From Fomes fomentarius (lineage: Eukaryota; Basidiomycota; Agaricomycetes; Polyporales; Polyporaceae), in NCBI GenBank assembly GCA_022606135.1, contig JABYQN010000003.1:1426001-1490000 (forward strand): DNA of 64,000 bases. The letters run 5' to 3'. The notes beneath the pieces were generated by a model. It worked only from the letters and a program-made list of their open reading frames with translations. It had not been told where the DNA came from and did no database searches. This document shows, piece after piece, positions 12,290-25,003 of the stretch. A program made the translations under genes and the position numbers. The first letter of the stretch is position 1. Every line of letters begins with the position of its first letter.

Positions 12290-13702
12290 ATGTCCGACGT
12301 CACTGCAACTACTCCAGCCCTCTCACCCGACGAACAGGCTGCTGCCGCCGTCGCCGCAATGTTGGCAGCACTCCCTCCCCTCGATCGCATGGGTCTCATC
12401 TCTATCTGGGTGGAGACTCTTCTCTATGGTGAGTCGCCTTTCCTGAATCTGTGGCCGCAAGAAGAAGCTCACTTCGTTCCCGTTCCAGGCATCAAGTGGG
12501 TCTCCTTTGCAGGCTCACCATTTCCGCATAACTGACCTCGCCGCCCAGTGTCGTTGTATTCTTCGGCGCTCTGTATGTTTTACTATTCAAGCAGAAACGG
12601 GGGACCACTATGCATATGTGCGTATTCCATCTCTGCCTATCATGTGACCTTCCGCTAGCTGACAGGAGGTTTTTAGTTATCTGTTCACGGCCTCGATGCT
12701 GTTATTCGTGATCTCGACCGCACACGTCGCAGTAGCTCTACGGCAACTTATCACGGCATTGACGGACAAGGCCGTCACCTCGATTCCTGGCGGTTCTGTA
12801 CTCTACTTCCTTGACCAAACGGATACGCACGTTTTCGCAAACCAGATCCTCTACGTGCTGAATGTGAGTAGACACTAGTCTAGTCCGTCGAAACTTTGCG
12901 TGATCCCTGACATGTATTCCCGAAGGTCCTTGTGCAAGATCTTGTCCTGATCTGGCGTTTGTTCGCTGTCATGGGCGGCCTCTGGTGGACACCCATCATC
13001 CCAGTGTGTTACTTTTCGTGCCTTATATAAATTCGCTGCATAATTGACGAGCCTATCCCAACCTAGCTCATCCTCGAAGGTTTCCACACCTCCACCGCGA
13101 TTTATTCCGTTGTTGCGCTGTTCAATGGCGCGTCGATCCAGGACCCTGTCGTCCGTCGTTGGGGTCTCGCAGCGTGGGCGCTCGACCTTACCCTCAATAT
13201 CCTCGTCACTGGTGCCATCGCTGGCAAGATCTGGTGGCAGGGACGCCAGACGGTGAGCGCACGCGGACACAACGCATACCTCGGTGTGGCATACACGATC
13301 CTCGAGTCTGGCGGTCTGTTCACTGGGGCGACGCTCATCCTGTTCATCCTGTACATCAACGCCTCCACTGGCTTGGATGCGCTCGTTGGTGTCAACGTTG
13401 TCGTACAACTTGCGGTGAGTCTGCTCTGATGGTAGGATCTTGGCACAATCTTAATCATGGTTTTATGGCAGACGCTCTCGCCCCTGCTCATCATTGCGCG
13501 GGTCGGGTTCGGTCTGACTCACGGTAATCTGAGCACGCACGGCATGTCTAGTGCGCACCAGACGCAGTTGAGCACGGCGCGCTTCGGGACCGTCACCGAC
13601 ACGAACACGCTCCGGGTCGATATCCACCGGTCGCAGGTGTCTGACTACGAGGCGATGCGCAAGGACTCATTTGCGATGCACGCGGTCAAGTCCGACCTGT
13701 GA
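12290..13702 (+). CDS. Seven-helix membrane protein, agaricomycete type (left copy)
   Basis: Seven exons: 12290-12428, 12489-12495, 12549-12617, 12677-12863, 12926-13003, 13067-13414, 13472-13702 (352 aa). The second exon is only 7 nt (GCATCAA); with its neighbours it completes the LYGINVVVF start of the second membrane segment. About seven hydrophobic helices alternate with short loops, and the tail is hydrophilic (SAHQTQLSTARFGTVTDTN). The pattern fits the large families of uncharacterised basidiomycete multi-pass proteins seen in many copies per genome. Their function is unknown; a receptor or sensor role is only a guess. The copy at 16039-17450 is nearly identical. Confidence 0.82.
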
Positions 13703-13957
13703 TAACGCCTACTCGACGATCCCCTCAGGGATCACGAACTACACCTCTGTATTGAGTCGGCGATGTTTACTCCCTCCGATGTGATGGGGTTGGTTCTCTG
13801 TTACCCCCCTCCCTCTTCATTGGGCTTTCCGTGCGCAATCTTCCATTCTCTTCGCTCTGGAATTTGCAAAAATGGGTGCTTTTGATTTATTGTTTATTTG
13901 TAGTGTACGGCGTGCGATGCTTGTAGGTATTACTGTGGTTATATCGACTCCAACATT
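13703..13957. other. 3' flank of seven-helix gene (left arm, diverged repeat)
   Basis: This is homologous to 15630-16038 in reverse complement but with many differences and length changes. The best-matching block is GTAGTGTACGGCGYGCGAYG (Y is T in this copy, C in the other). Probable 3' UTR. Confidence 0.6.
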
Positions 13958-15629
13958 TTGGCTTGTATGTTTGCCATTATCAATGAAGAGACTAGAGGTG
14001 TGAATCTCGGGAGGAGCGGTGTAGCCGGCATCGACGCATAATCTCGATGGACACAATACTAGTAAAAGGTGGTTGTTTGAAGGGAGATCCGAGACGCTGT
14101 TGCGACTCAGCCTCAGGGCCTCAACTCCTGACTTACCGTGGGACAACCAACCCACCAGCAGAAACAGAGAAGAGGGATGGATGTCCTCGACGATGGGGAG
14201 CTCTCTGGGGACTGCGAAGAGTGGTCCATACCGAGCCGACATGTCTCTCGCAGCGAGGACATTGAGAAGATCTTGCAGACAATTGCAAGTCACCGAGTCA
14301 CTGATCACTGTACCAAACATTTGTGGTTAGTTTGAGTCACTTCCGGTTACATTGAACTCAATCATTTCTCCTTTCAAGTTGGCGTACTTCACTCTCCGTT
14401 ATTGTCGGGAGAATGATCTCAGTGGTGGACCAGTGTCATCCTCAAACTTGAGCAAAACGTCTTGGCAGACTCTGAATTTGCAAGCAAGTGGCTCAGCTGA
14501 CACGGCCAGCGCATTCAAGTGCATGAGATCAGCTGCAGCAGTGCTTCCGAGAACATTTGCGGCGCGCACGCATGACGGCAGTTTCGCGCGCGGCGCCGTT
14601 ACCCCGCGTCTCGCTGATAGCAGAAGGAAAACCAGCAGAGCGGAGAGCGGATATCTTCAAGAACACTGACTGACTCGACGAATAGTATCCCTGAATAGAA
14701 CGCTGACCACATCCCACCGCCTTCGTGTCCAGAGGGAGGCCACTGCTGACGTGCTGATGGCCAGCCAGCCCTTCCCAGCTTCATATTCGATTCCGCCCTC
14801 CGATTCGTCCTGGGAGTGACTATCATGGTTCGATTCCATCGCTCTGAGAAACCTCTGACCTCATTCATGAGAGATTAGTGAGATCCAAGACCTTGGAATA
14901 TCGTGCGCAGGGTATAGCCTCCGCGCGCCGCCTCCCACGTTGACCGTCTGAGGGACTTGCGTCGAACCTACAGCTGGTTGCGATTTTGGTGGCCGAGCGC
15001 CGAACTGCACAGCACACTTTGCACACGAAGAATTCAAAAAACATCTGGGAGGTCACTTCACGTTCTCACCTCGATTGGCCAACAGAACTCATAGAGAGGT
15101 ATGCTGAGCCATTTTCAAGCCTCACGAGGGTTAGGAATTCACTCTTTGGCCTTGACTTAGTAAAGGGTCATTGGGCGCCAAAGGGCGACGTCTTTCAGCA
15201 AGGCATTAGAAACCCAGAATCGCTCGTAGACTAAATAACATTGCACATAGAATGTAGGGAGTGTGTAGAAAGTTCTCTAAGGACCTTTATGGTGAAGAGA
15301 CGAGGTTCTTGTGGACGGATCTTCGTCAGAAATTGAGGATTTTTCCTGGAGTCTGTAACTCACAAACCAAGTATCTATGTAGATTCGCAAGGTACAGGTA
15401 TGCCTGAAAGGCTTTTAGCAGTGTGTACGACTAGTCTCAGAGCAAGGGGTGCAGCAGCGAGGCACAGTCGATTTTTCTGAAATTCCTGACTTTTTCGTGT
15501 CGAAAGTGCGCGCGTCGGTCAGAGATGAGCAGCCACCAATGTTGGAAACAGCTGTAGCGCAGGGCAAACGCTCACAAGGTACGATGTGCACATGGTCCCT
15601 TTCTTCATTGATAACTGAAAAACATGGCG
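13958..15629. other. Unique spacer between the inverted arms
   Basis: About 1.67 kb between the arms with no convincing similarity to either. Open frames on both strands are short and lack recognisable domains; the longest plausible one is near 14986-15234 (+). I see no TIRs, LTRs or transposase remnants that would explain the duplication. Confidence 0.45.
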
Positions 15630-16038
15630 TAATGTTGGAGTCGATGTGTTTCCACGATTCGATGAGGGGTAACAACCACAGTAATACCTACAAGCGTCGC
15701 GCGCCGTACACTACAAACATCTAATAAATTAAGGATACGCAATTTATGCAGATCCCACAGCGAAGCGAATGGGTATGGCACTCGAAGAGCCAGAGAGCCC
15801 AATGAGGGGGGAAGGGGAGATAAAACCCGTCACATCAAAGGGAGCAAGCCTCGCCGGCTTGAGCGAAGGCACCAACGCGGAGTCTTTCAAGCAAACGCCT
15901 ACACGTACACGCAAGCTGTACTGCAAGCAAATCGAGAGCCCGCAGCACGATAGATAGGGAAAATACACAGGTGTAGTAGTCCTCATAAAGGATGGTCGCG
16001 CACGCCATCAGAGCGTTCGGGAGAGGAAGCTGGCGTAT
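15630..16038. other. 3' flank of seven-helix gene (right arm)
   Basis: Diverged counterpart of 13703-13957, longer by about 150 bp. No gene is apparent. Confidence 0.5.
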
Positions 16039-17450
16039 CTACAGGTCGGACTTGACCGCGTGCATCGCAAATGAGTCCTTGCGCATCGCCTCGTAGTCGG
16101 ACACCTGCGACCGGTGGATGTCGACCCGGAGCGTGTTCGTGTCGGTGACGGTCCCGAAGCGCGCCGTGCTCAACTGCGTCTGGTGCGCACTAGACATGCC
16201 GTGCGTGCTCAGGTTACCGTGCGTCAGACCGAATCCGACCCGGGCGATGATGAGCAGGGGCGAGAGCGTCTGCCAGAAAACCATCACTAGATTGTACCAA
16301 GATCCTGCCATTAGAGTAGACTCACCGCAAGTTGTACGACTACGTTGACACCAACGAGCGCATCCAAGCCAGTGGAGGCGTTGATGTACAGGATGAACAG
16401 GATGAGCGTCGCCCCAGTGAACAGACCGCCAGACTCGAGGATCGTGTATGCCACACCGAGGTATGCGTTGTGTCCGCGTGCGCTCACCGTCTGACGTCCC
16501 TGCCACCAGATCTTGCCAGCGATGGCACCAGTGACGAGGATATTGAGAGTAAGGTCGAGCGCCCACGCTGCGAGACCCCAACGACGGACGATAGGGTCCT
16601 GGATTGACGCGCCATTGAACAACGCAACAACGGAATAAATCGCGGTGGAGGTGTGGAAACCTTCGAGGATGAGCTAGGTTGGGATAGGCTCGTCAATTAT
16701 GCAGCGAATTTATATAAGGCACGAAAAGTAACACACTGGGATGATGGGTGTCCACCAGAGGCCGCCCATGACAGCGAACAAACGCCAGATCAGGACAAGA
16801 TCTTGCACAAGGACCTTCGGGAATACATGTCAGGGATCACGCAAAGTTTCGACGGACTAGACTAGTGTCTACTCACATTCAGCACGTAGAGGATCTGGTT
16901 TGCGAAAACGTGCGTATCCGTTTGGTCAAGGAAGTAGAGTACAGAACCGCCCGGAATCGAGGTGACGGCCTTGTCCGTCAATGCCGTGATGAGTTGCCGT
17001 AGAGCTACTGCGACGTGTGCGGTCGAGATCACGAATAACAGCATCGAGGCCGTGAACAGATAACTAAAAACCTCCTGTCAGCTAGCGGAATGTCACATGA
17101 TAGGCAGAGATGGAATACGCACATATGCATAGTGGTCCCCCGTTTCTGCTTGAATAGTAAAACATACAGAGCGCCGAAGAATACAACGACACTGGGCGGC
17201 GAGGTCAGTTATGCGGAAATGGAGAGCCTGCAAAGGAGACCCACTTGATGCCTGGAACGGGAACGAAGTGAGCTTCTTCTTGCGGCCACAGATTCAGGAA
17301 AGGCGACTCACCATAGAGAAGAGTCTCCACCCAGATAGAGATGAGACCCATGCGATCGAGGGGAGGGAGTGCTGCCAACATTGCGGCGACGGCGGCAGCA
17401 GCCTGTTCGTCGGGTGAGAGGGCTGGAGTAGTTGCAGTGACGTCGGACAT
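16039..17450 (-). CDS. Seven-helix membrane protein, agaricomycete type (right copy)
   Basis: Mirror copy of the gene at 12290-13702 with the same seven-exon layout, including the 7-nt microexon (17245-17251). The frame is intact, with only a few substitutions (for example Ile for Val after GASIQDP) and a different stop codon (TAG instead of TGA). The start at MSDVTATTPALSPDEQ matches the left copy; the frame stays open upstream, but those residues are not shared. About seven hydrophobic segments; function unknown. Upstream, where the left copy shares a short promoter with the hydrolase, this copy faces the 3' end of the adenylation-enzyme gene. Confidence 0.82.
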
Positions 17451-18914
17451 AGCGCAAAGAGTGAGTAAGGTGAACGAAAGTACAGGAAAGTCGGGGGAAG
17501 GCACTAGGCGAAGAGAAGGAAGAGAAGGAAGAGATGCAGTCTATAACACCGGAAGACAGCTGCACCCAACCCCGCACACCAGAGATCCCGTATGCGGTAA
17601 CGCGGGGCGGGCCGTCTGTGCTAACCTGTTCAGTCTGGGCTGATAGCCAAGCGAGCGGTGCTGATGTTATGACGATAAGCGAAGATGATAGAAGGGGAAC
17701 GGACAAATGATGGGCGGCATGTGTGAGGTTGCATATGGCGAAGTTCTGACCACGGATGACTCAAAATGGCTGGCCCATCCCTGTCGTCAGAAGGGATGAG
17801 AACGGAATGATATGATCCTAGTGCTGGTAGCTGGTGTTGGGATCACACATTGATAGGTCCTGGCCTGGGACTTGAAGACGAAGTGTCGGGAAATGGGATA
17901 AGCCTGTTGATGGCCTGAAGTAGAAGATAGCCTTGCGACATCTGGGCAGAACCCCGCGGAGGTATATCTCTCTCAAGGATGTCAATCCAGGACAGGTGCA
18001 CGCGGGAATCGCCTTGTGACATGTCAGACCAAGTGGTCTGTGCGGCGAGCGGAGAGCTGCGGAGAGATGGTTACGTCCTGGGAGTCGGAGTAAGTAGTCA
18101 TCAGTGTTAGATCTGTCTTAGCAGTCAATCAATGATACGTGTCAGAGTCTCCCACCGTGATCTCCGGGCGCTAACGGGCTGTGACGCTCTGTCACACAAG
18201 TGCAACGGTATACGGGGTCCTGCTCTGTGTAGGTAACACTTCCCCAAAAGGAAAACGCCGGGAGAGATCGACATAGCACACGTGCTCTACGATCCCAGTG
18301 GCGTCGCGCGCGCTGATTCCAGATAGCGTTTCCCGTACAACCACCCGTATGACAGGGGCCCGTACGACAGGGGGCCTTGGATATGCGCCATAGGATTCGC
18401 ATCCTTCCCAGCAGACTTGTCGCAGTGGCCGTCGCAATGACAAATGCAAATTCCCATGTTCCCTCGATACACGGCAACCTTGCCGTCTCGGACGAAAGGT
18501 GGGGCGTTGCGGACTCAAACCTCGTGACTCTGTTCCTTTCGTCATGAACACCATACATGTGAAACACACGTATACGAGGGGCTATGCCATATTGAAATGG
18601 CAGGGCCAATCGACATGAATCAAGAGAAGGCGATCCACCCACCGGGGATCTTGCCGTTGTGTTGTGACGGCACCAAACACGTCTCGCGGGCATGCCGTAA
18701 GGACAGGAACAGGGGTGATGAGAATGTCGCAGGGTTCTATTCGATTTCCAGAAGGGGAAGGGGTATAGCACAGATGTTCCTCTCTAATACAACAAATTTC
18801 CAAGTACAGCGTTGACGATACAAAGATACAATTCAAGCATATAAGGGCAAAGCAAATATCAGTAAGCGACGGGACTGGCACGCAGCTTTGGCTATCATGA
18901 CAGCCAGCAATAAA
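17451..18914. other. Spacer between right seven-helix gene and adenylation gene
   Basis: The first 150-200 bp match the left-arm promoter; the rest is absent from the left arm. Minus-strand frames around 18142-18771 are open for up to 209 codons, but the composition looks non-coding and I recognise no domain. No transposon ends were seen at the junctions. Confidence 0.4.
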
Positions 18915-21022
18915 TTATGAACGAGAGTGTAGGTGGTCAGTGGCCATCTGCCGTAGCGCACGTTTATCAACCTTGCCGTTCCTGACAAGTGCCGGGTTAG
19001 CATCATCGTAACCGGAAGGACGGCGTGGTGCAATCAACGTACGCAGTCATGGGCAGCTGCGGCAGCGCACACACTTTTGTGGGAACGGCGTAGTATGGAA
19101 GCACTTTGCTGGCGGATGCACGGACGGTATCCAGGCAGACGTTCTGCGGCTCGACGAACGCCACGAGTTCCTGCTCGACGAGGAGAGCAATGGCCATGTT
19201 AACTCCGGGAGCAGACGAGAGCATCGCCGTCACGCCGTCGAGCTCAACGCGGAAACCCTGCATGACAAATTGCAACGTCAGATCCGTACTTCATCGGACG
19301 GTCATGCCCAGCCGCGAAGATGAAAGAACGCACCTTGACCTTAACCTGGTCATCGACACGACCAAAGTGTTCCAAGCTACCGTCCGGGAGCATCCGGCCG
19401 AGGTCTCCAGTGTTAAACATGACACCGCTAGAACCACCGCCATCGTCAGGATCAACTATACAATTAGAGCGGTAAGCGCAGACTCACCCATCCTCGGAGA
19501 ACGGATCAGGCAGGTAGCGGGATGACGTGAGCTCGGCCAAGTTGACATATCCAGCCGACGTGCCCAACCCGCCGGCCCACATCACACCGACCTCACCAAT
19601 GGGCACGGGCTGCATCTCCTCGTTCAGGACGTAGACGTTGTTGTTGGGGGTCGGGCGACCAATCGTCAGCGGCTGGCCCAGCACGTGGCGGTGAACGGTG
19701 TTGACGATGGTCGTCTGTGAACGACGTAATAGATACAGTCAGCATTAGCCTCGGATGACACTGAAACCGCGAACAATGTAGCCGAGCGCCAACATACCTC
19801 AGTAGGGCCGCAACAGTTGTGGAACGCGACGCCTGCGCGCGCCCACCGGTCGGCGAGTGTGAGAGAGCAGGGCTCTCCGGCGGTGGCGACGATGCGGATG
19901 TTCGGGTACTGGGCGGGGTCGTAAGCCGCCAGGATGGACGGGGTTGAGATCACCACATCCACAGAGGAAAGGCATTTCCGCCAGTCCTCTGCCTTCGAGC
20001 CGCGCAGGACAATCGTGCAGCCGTTGATGAGACTGCCGAGGACCTCCCAAGCGCACATGTCAAACGCGACGTTCAAAAGCTGAGCGACGCGCATGCCGGG
20101 GCCCATGCCAAGGTTGCCGGGTGTGTGGCAGAGTACTACCAGCGGAAGTTAGCGGACAGAATTCGCCCAAAAAATCAGAGACGCCTCGGGATGGACTCAC
20201 AGTTAGTTACGTTGCTGTGGGTGACCATGACACCTTTGGGTTTACCAGTCGTACCTGCAACATCACTCAGCCTCAGTTGGGTTCTTCCAGCGCCTGGAAG
20301 CCAGACAGACGGTACGCACCGGAAGTATAAATAATGTACGCAACGTCTTCCGGCTCGGTCATATCTGTCACGGAGGGCCGCTTCGTCTTCGAACGCGCCT
20401 CCAGTATCGCATCCTCGAGACAGATGACGGTGCGGTGTCCATGCTGGGCGGGGCGGCCAACAAAGGGCGCAGACGCCAAAACGACAAGCGGTGCTGCGTC
20501 TGTCAGCACGTGTCCGAGAATCCCATCGGTGGCGACGCCACCATCGAGTGGGACGTAAGTGCCGCCAGCTTTGAGGACAGCGAGGATTCCGACGACCATG
20601 CCAATGCTACGCTTGACGAGGAGACAGACAGTGACGCCGGGCTTGACGCCGATCGCGCGAAGACGCGCGGCGAGGTGCTGCGATGCATGGTCGAGCTCGG
20701 CGTAGGTTATGCGTTCGCCCTGGTGCTCTGCAGCAATGGCGTGCGGCTGCGTGATGGCGTTGTAGCGGAACGCGTGATGAATGGCGACGAAAGCGGTCGG
20801 AAGGACGGAGCCGAAAGTAAGAGAAGGTTCAAGGAGTGGAGGAGGGCTCGGGGTGCGCGGCGGGAATAGTGCTGCCTTCTTCGCAGGGAAGGAGAAGTTG
20901 GCGAAGGGAGGGGAGGAGAGCTTTGCAGAGGTCGGAGAGAGGATGGACGCGAGCTTCGCGGCGGTTGGGGAGTGGAGGACGGTGACCTGGAGAGGCAGCT
21001 CGGTGAGGAGGGCGGGAGCCAT
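18915..21022 (-). CDS. Stand-alone NRPS-like adenylation enzyme
   Basis: Seven exons (21022-20320, 20254-20201, 20135-19798, 19714-19488, 19427-19334, 19257-19043, 18981-18915) join in frame to 565 aa. All main adenylation core motifs are present: LKAGGTYVPLD (A2), YTSGTTGKPKGV (A3), NCCGPTE (A5), TGDLGR (A7), the FGRVDDQVKVKGFRVEL stretch (A8) and TANGKVDKRAL (A10) with the catalytic lysine. There is no carrier, condensation or reductase domain; the protein ends about 13 residues after A10. It should activate a carboxylic or amino acid as the acyl-AMP and may load a separate carrier protein or CoA. The N-terminal 75 residues are a proline- and serine-rich extension. It lies in the segment unique to the right arm, between the seven-helix gene and the hydrolase. 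The substrate cannot be read with confidence. Confidence 0.9.
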
Positions 21023-22117
21023 TTCGGAAGATTGTCAAAGGATGGGTATTGCGCGTCGGTCTGAGAAGGCTGGCAGAAAATATAAAATAGAAGAAGCAGG
21101 AATTCGAACGCAACGCGCGGGAAGAGGAGGAAGTCCCGAAGCAAAGTAGTCGAAGATAGAGTATTTTATGGTGAAGCAGAAGGAAGAGAGGCACGAACCA
21201 GGATCACGGCCGTCGTGGGTGATAGCGGGTCGTGAGCGCTGCCGAGAGGAAGCATGCGTTCGCCGGGTAAAGTCCTGCACAGCTATGATGCTAAGTATGA
21301 TCATTGGCCAAACGAGCGACCAATAATTTGCCGACCGCGCCCAACAGGTGCAGATCAGGATCAGAAACAACCTCAGCTAACACATGCAGGTCACTTGAGT
21401 TATCTTGTCACGCAGGTGAACTCGTGGAAATGCGCGTGCGTGTTGACCGCTGGAAAGTGTGTTGCTTCCGTGGATCATATCCAGCTCGGTACCGTCAGAA
21501 TCAATCCCAAGACCGCTCGGATAATCTTCAACGGCATAACGTTGAAGAGAGAGAACAACTTGAATCTCTCCAGAAACCTGCCACTGAAGTAGCGCGCCGC
21601 CTGAACGAACGTTGGAGCCGTTTCCAATTACCGAGTTGATATCTCCGCGGATTATGGGACGGATAGAGCGGGCGGTAGCTAACAAGTGTAGTAGTTAGGC
21701 TGGGCTCAGAAGGTAGTGCGGGACGGGCCGGACGACCGATACAGACATCTTCGAATCCAATGGACCAGACTCCGACCTCCCGCTCGCCGACTCATCCTAT
21801 CTGCAGTGCCGGTCGGCGGTATGTGTCTGCAGCGCATAATGAAACAGGGAAGTAACAGCGGGAAGATGTCTTGGAAGTCGTCTATGCTCTATATGTAACA
21901 TCAAGATCAGAACACACCTCTCACATCTTACTATTGACCGCCCGTTGATGCAACTGTTGTGCGCTTAATGCCTCTGCTGTGCATGGGCGTGCAGCCCTTT
22001 GCGCCAATCCCCACCGGTTCCCATCTACTCTTCGCAGCGTCAGCAGGTATTGCGTTGTAAATGACGCCCCCTCATATACCCCCGCCACTCTCAGGCCCGT
22101 CCAGCTACTTCTCAGAC
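21023..22117. other. Divergent upstream region, adenylation gene and right hydrolase
   Basis: About 1.1 kb between two divergent starts. Similarity to the left arm begins near 21895, at ACATCAAGATCA; the sequence before that is unique to this arm. No supported gene. Confidence 0.5.
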
Positions 22118-23474
22118 ATGGCAACAATGTCTCCTCGCCCAACCATCCCCAAGCCCTCCTTCTTCCGTTTCCGTGGCCAGCCATACACTGCTCTCTTTTG
22201 CGTCTACCTCGTCCTCTCCCTCCTTCTCGTCAAAATCCCCTACTGGACCATTCGATTTGCACTCCCTTCATGGCGCCCTGTCCAATGGTCTCTGGGGCGC
22301 ATGGTCCTCGTCAAAATATACAGAACAATGATAGACGCGTCATTCCAGACAACATTCGGACCGTTCTGTATCGACCCCGCTGAGGTGGAGAGGTCAGGAA
22401 AGGCGGCGGAGGCTGGCTTAGTCTGGGTGGAGCCCGCTCCCGAGCTCATTTTGGGCGAGGTGGCAGAGTGTGCGCGAGTGAACAATGTCCAGGCGGAGAG
22501 GAGAGGGGGCTACTGGTTTGGCAAGCGCGGGCCTGATGGTAAGGCCGGACAGAAAGCCGGACCCAACGAGAAGGTGATCTACTCATGCCATGGTTCGTTG
22601 TTCATTTCCTATTCTGTTTGGTGACGGCCCTGACGATTGGCGTGTCCCACAGGTGGCGGCTTTGTCGTAAGTGTCTTGATGCCGACGGCGCTCACACGAG
22701 GACTGGCCGCTCATTCTTCGAATCTAGTTGGGGTCCGCGCACCCTTCGTTCTCCAGTGGATATATCTGTCGCGAGATGCTCAAGTACGCGAGGGGCTACG
22801 AACGCATCTTCCAAATCGAGTACCGCCTGTCTTGGACGACGCCGCTTCCAGCACAAGGCGCGTTCCCCGCTGCGCTCGTTGACGCAGTCGCAGGATACAA
22901 GTATCTGGTGAAGGAACTAGGCTTCAAGCCTGAGAACATCCTGATCATGGGCGAATCTGCGGGCGGAAACCTGGCGTTCCAACTGACGCGATACATCGCG
23001 CAGATGAATCTACCTGGCCTACCTTCACCACGCGGACAGCTCATCCTCTCGCCCACGGCCGACTGGGGCTTCACCCAGGCCGGTCGCGGGTCCGCTTTCG
23101 AGCGCAACGTGGACAACGACATGGTACACTCCTTCCTGGCGGGGTTCGCCACGCGGGCGTTGGTGGGTAACCTTCCCATCGAGGCTGCGTGGCAGAACTC
23201 GTGGATCTCGCCCGGATCTCTGCTCCTCCCCAACCCGCATGGAGTCTTCAAAAATCTGCCGCCGACGTGCTTGATTGTGGGTGGGGTGGAGATGACGGTC
23301 GAGCCAATGCGGACACTGCGGGATCGCATCCGTGCCGACAACGGAGACCAGATGCTGGCATACAAGGAGCTTAGGTGGGGCACGCACGTCCCGATGACGC
23401 ATTTCTGGCACGAACCGGAGAAGAGCGAGGGGTACGCGTTTGCGGCGAGGTGGATTGAGTCGCTCGGTCAGTGA
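22118..23474 (+). CDS. Membrane-anchored alpha/beta hydrolase, HSL-like (right copy)
   Basis: Exons 22118-22592, 22653-22666 (14-nt microexon) and 22728-23474 give 411 aa, in the same layout as 10522-11878. The microexon supplies the GGGFV part of the HGGG oxyanion hole. The nucleophile elbow GESAGG and C-terminal His region are intact. Differences from the left copy are few: MATMSP for MDTMSS at the N-terminus, Ala for Glu in GKAAEAG, Gln for Arg in NNVQA, Phe for Leu before KPEN. The frame is open upstream of the chosen ATG, but that stretch is not conserved between copies. Probably a membrane-bound esterase or deacylase. Confidence 0.9.
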
Positions 23475-25003
23475 GTTTGGATATCGGGCGCTAGCGTCAG
23501 GTATCCGTTGCTTTTACCATGATGATGTATCGTCTGTTTGGGTGTTGTGTGTGCTGTGTGCTGTATCTTCTTGTAACTAGCTTGTTAATCTCTAGGGTCT
23601 CGGATGTATGCTCAGATGTAAGAATGGTATTTGCTGTTCTACATGCCCGATTGTGCGTCTACCTGTCGAGTGCGCTGAGCTTTCCGGTTTCACAGACTCA
23701 GAGGTCTTGAGGCGAATACAAGTTGCTGAATGACTAAGGAAAGAGCAAATCTGTTTTTTTCAACCTTGTTTCTGAACACAACGAGCTTTTCTCAGAACAT
23801 GTATGGCACTCTATACTCTGCGGATCCTCCCCGATGTTCGCAGCTTCGCTTGATGTAGAGGCCTACGATCCCCGGTCAACTTAAGTACCTGCCGGACCGC
23901 GAGGGCTTGGCTCTCCCTTAACATCTGATATCCGTTTCTGCAATACGGGCCGTACCTGCAGGGCTGGTGTTCTGACGCAGCAAGTTCGATGGCTTCGAAA
24001 TGTTGGTTCCTTGTATGTGTGAGAAAGGCACGTCTGGAAACAGTGACCCGGATTCCCACTGCGATATGCTCAGGCCATAGTAACACGATGAAGTAAACCT
24101 CGATGTAAGATGCGGCCTCATCACTACCAGGATGACTGGTTGTTTATGGTGCGGGGCGCCTAGTCACCGACGTATGTACTTAAGCTGTCCGGCAACTCAG
24201 GAGTGATCTGCAGACCGGGGTCCGCGGCCAACGGGGATCTCAGGCAAGCTGCGGAATCGTATCACTGCGGCAACGTTCAGACGGTCGAGTTGTCGAGAAG
24301 TCACTCTGCCGCATATCTCGCATCCTCCCCATCATATTTGCCATGTCATACTAGTGGGCTACAGGATATATAACGCATTAGTCTCCGACGAAGACGTATG
24401 TGGAAGGATCATACTGGATTATGATATGCTTAGGAATCTACGTGCCGGATCCCCGATGATCCAAATCACCTCGGCGGTTCGACATGAGAATCTCCTGGCT
24501 GTCAAAGAGGTATGTAAGTATCGAAACCATGATAGCACGGTCTCGTCAGTGCATCACCTTCCGTTGATGAACGAGAACATCACATCATCCCGCCCTATTC
24601 AGTGAGTGAAGTATGGATCAACTTGAGTATCGTCTCTCCGAGTCGGCTCTCGAGTCCTCGGTGAGCAAGATCGGCGCAGAAAGCGTCAGTAGAACAATCC
24701 GGATGCTCATGATTCTTCCGATGGTCTCAAACACCGTGCCGTCAGGTCTACGTTACCTCGGGCAGATGATATCCAATCCCCCTTCGCGGTCTCGAACACA
24801 TGGCGGTGTAAGTACAAGCCACACTAGACACTCGCATAGTACTCAATGCTGATCTAGCTTCGCAGCCACAAGTGCTTGATCATCGCACGATCGAGTTCCC
24901 ACTGCCAGCATGATGCCGTACATATAAGTGTATACCTCTCGATGACCACCCCTCGTTCTGTTCCGGTCTGCTCACGGAAAACCAATCACACAACCTCCTC
25001 ATC
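23475..25003. other. Hydrolase downstream and oxidase upstream region (right arm)
   Basis: Mirror of 9027-10521. It contains the oxidase promoter with a TATA-like ACATATAAGT at 24919-24928, about 80 bp before the start codon. A 79-codon frame at 24613-24852 is nearly identical to one in the left arm at 9180-9419; no domain is recognised, and its conservation may only reflect the recent duplication. Confidence 0.45.

Larger units (their letters stand above)
7081..13957. repeat. Left arm of large inverted duplication
   Basis: This segment recurs in reverse-complement orientation at 15630-26942. It carries the FAD oxidase, alpha/beta hydrolase and seven-helix membrane protein plus the 1.4 kb oxidase-hydrolase intergenic region. 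The outer limit was placed where similarity stops, at a shared block reading CGGCTGATACACGA on this strand. The inner limit was placed at a shared block ending GACTCCAACATT. Coding exons are almost identical between arms: the hydrolases differ at about five residues of 411. The 3' flank of the membrane-protein gene is clearly more diverged. Confidence 0.93.

Noticed and set aside
14825..14836. Possible tRNA gene at a GGTTCGATTCC B-box-like sequence
   Set aside because: No suitable A box upstream and no acceptor-stem pairing.
18142..18771. 209-codon minus-strand frame in the right-arm-specific segment
   Set aside because: Residue composition is unlike a folded protein, no motif is recognised, and overlapping frames are equally open.
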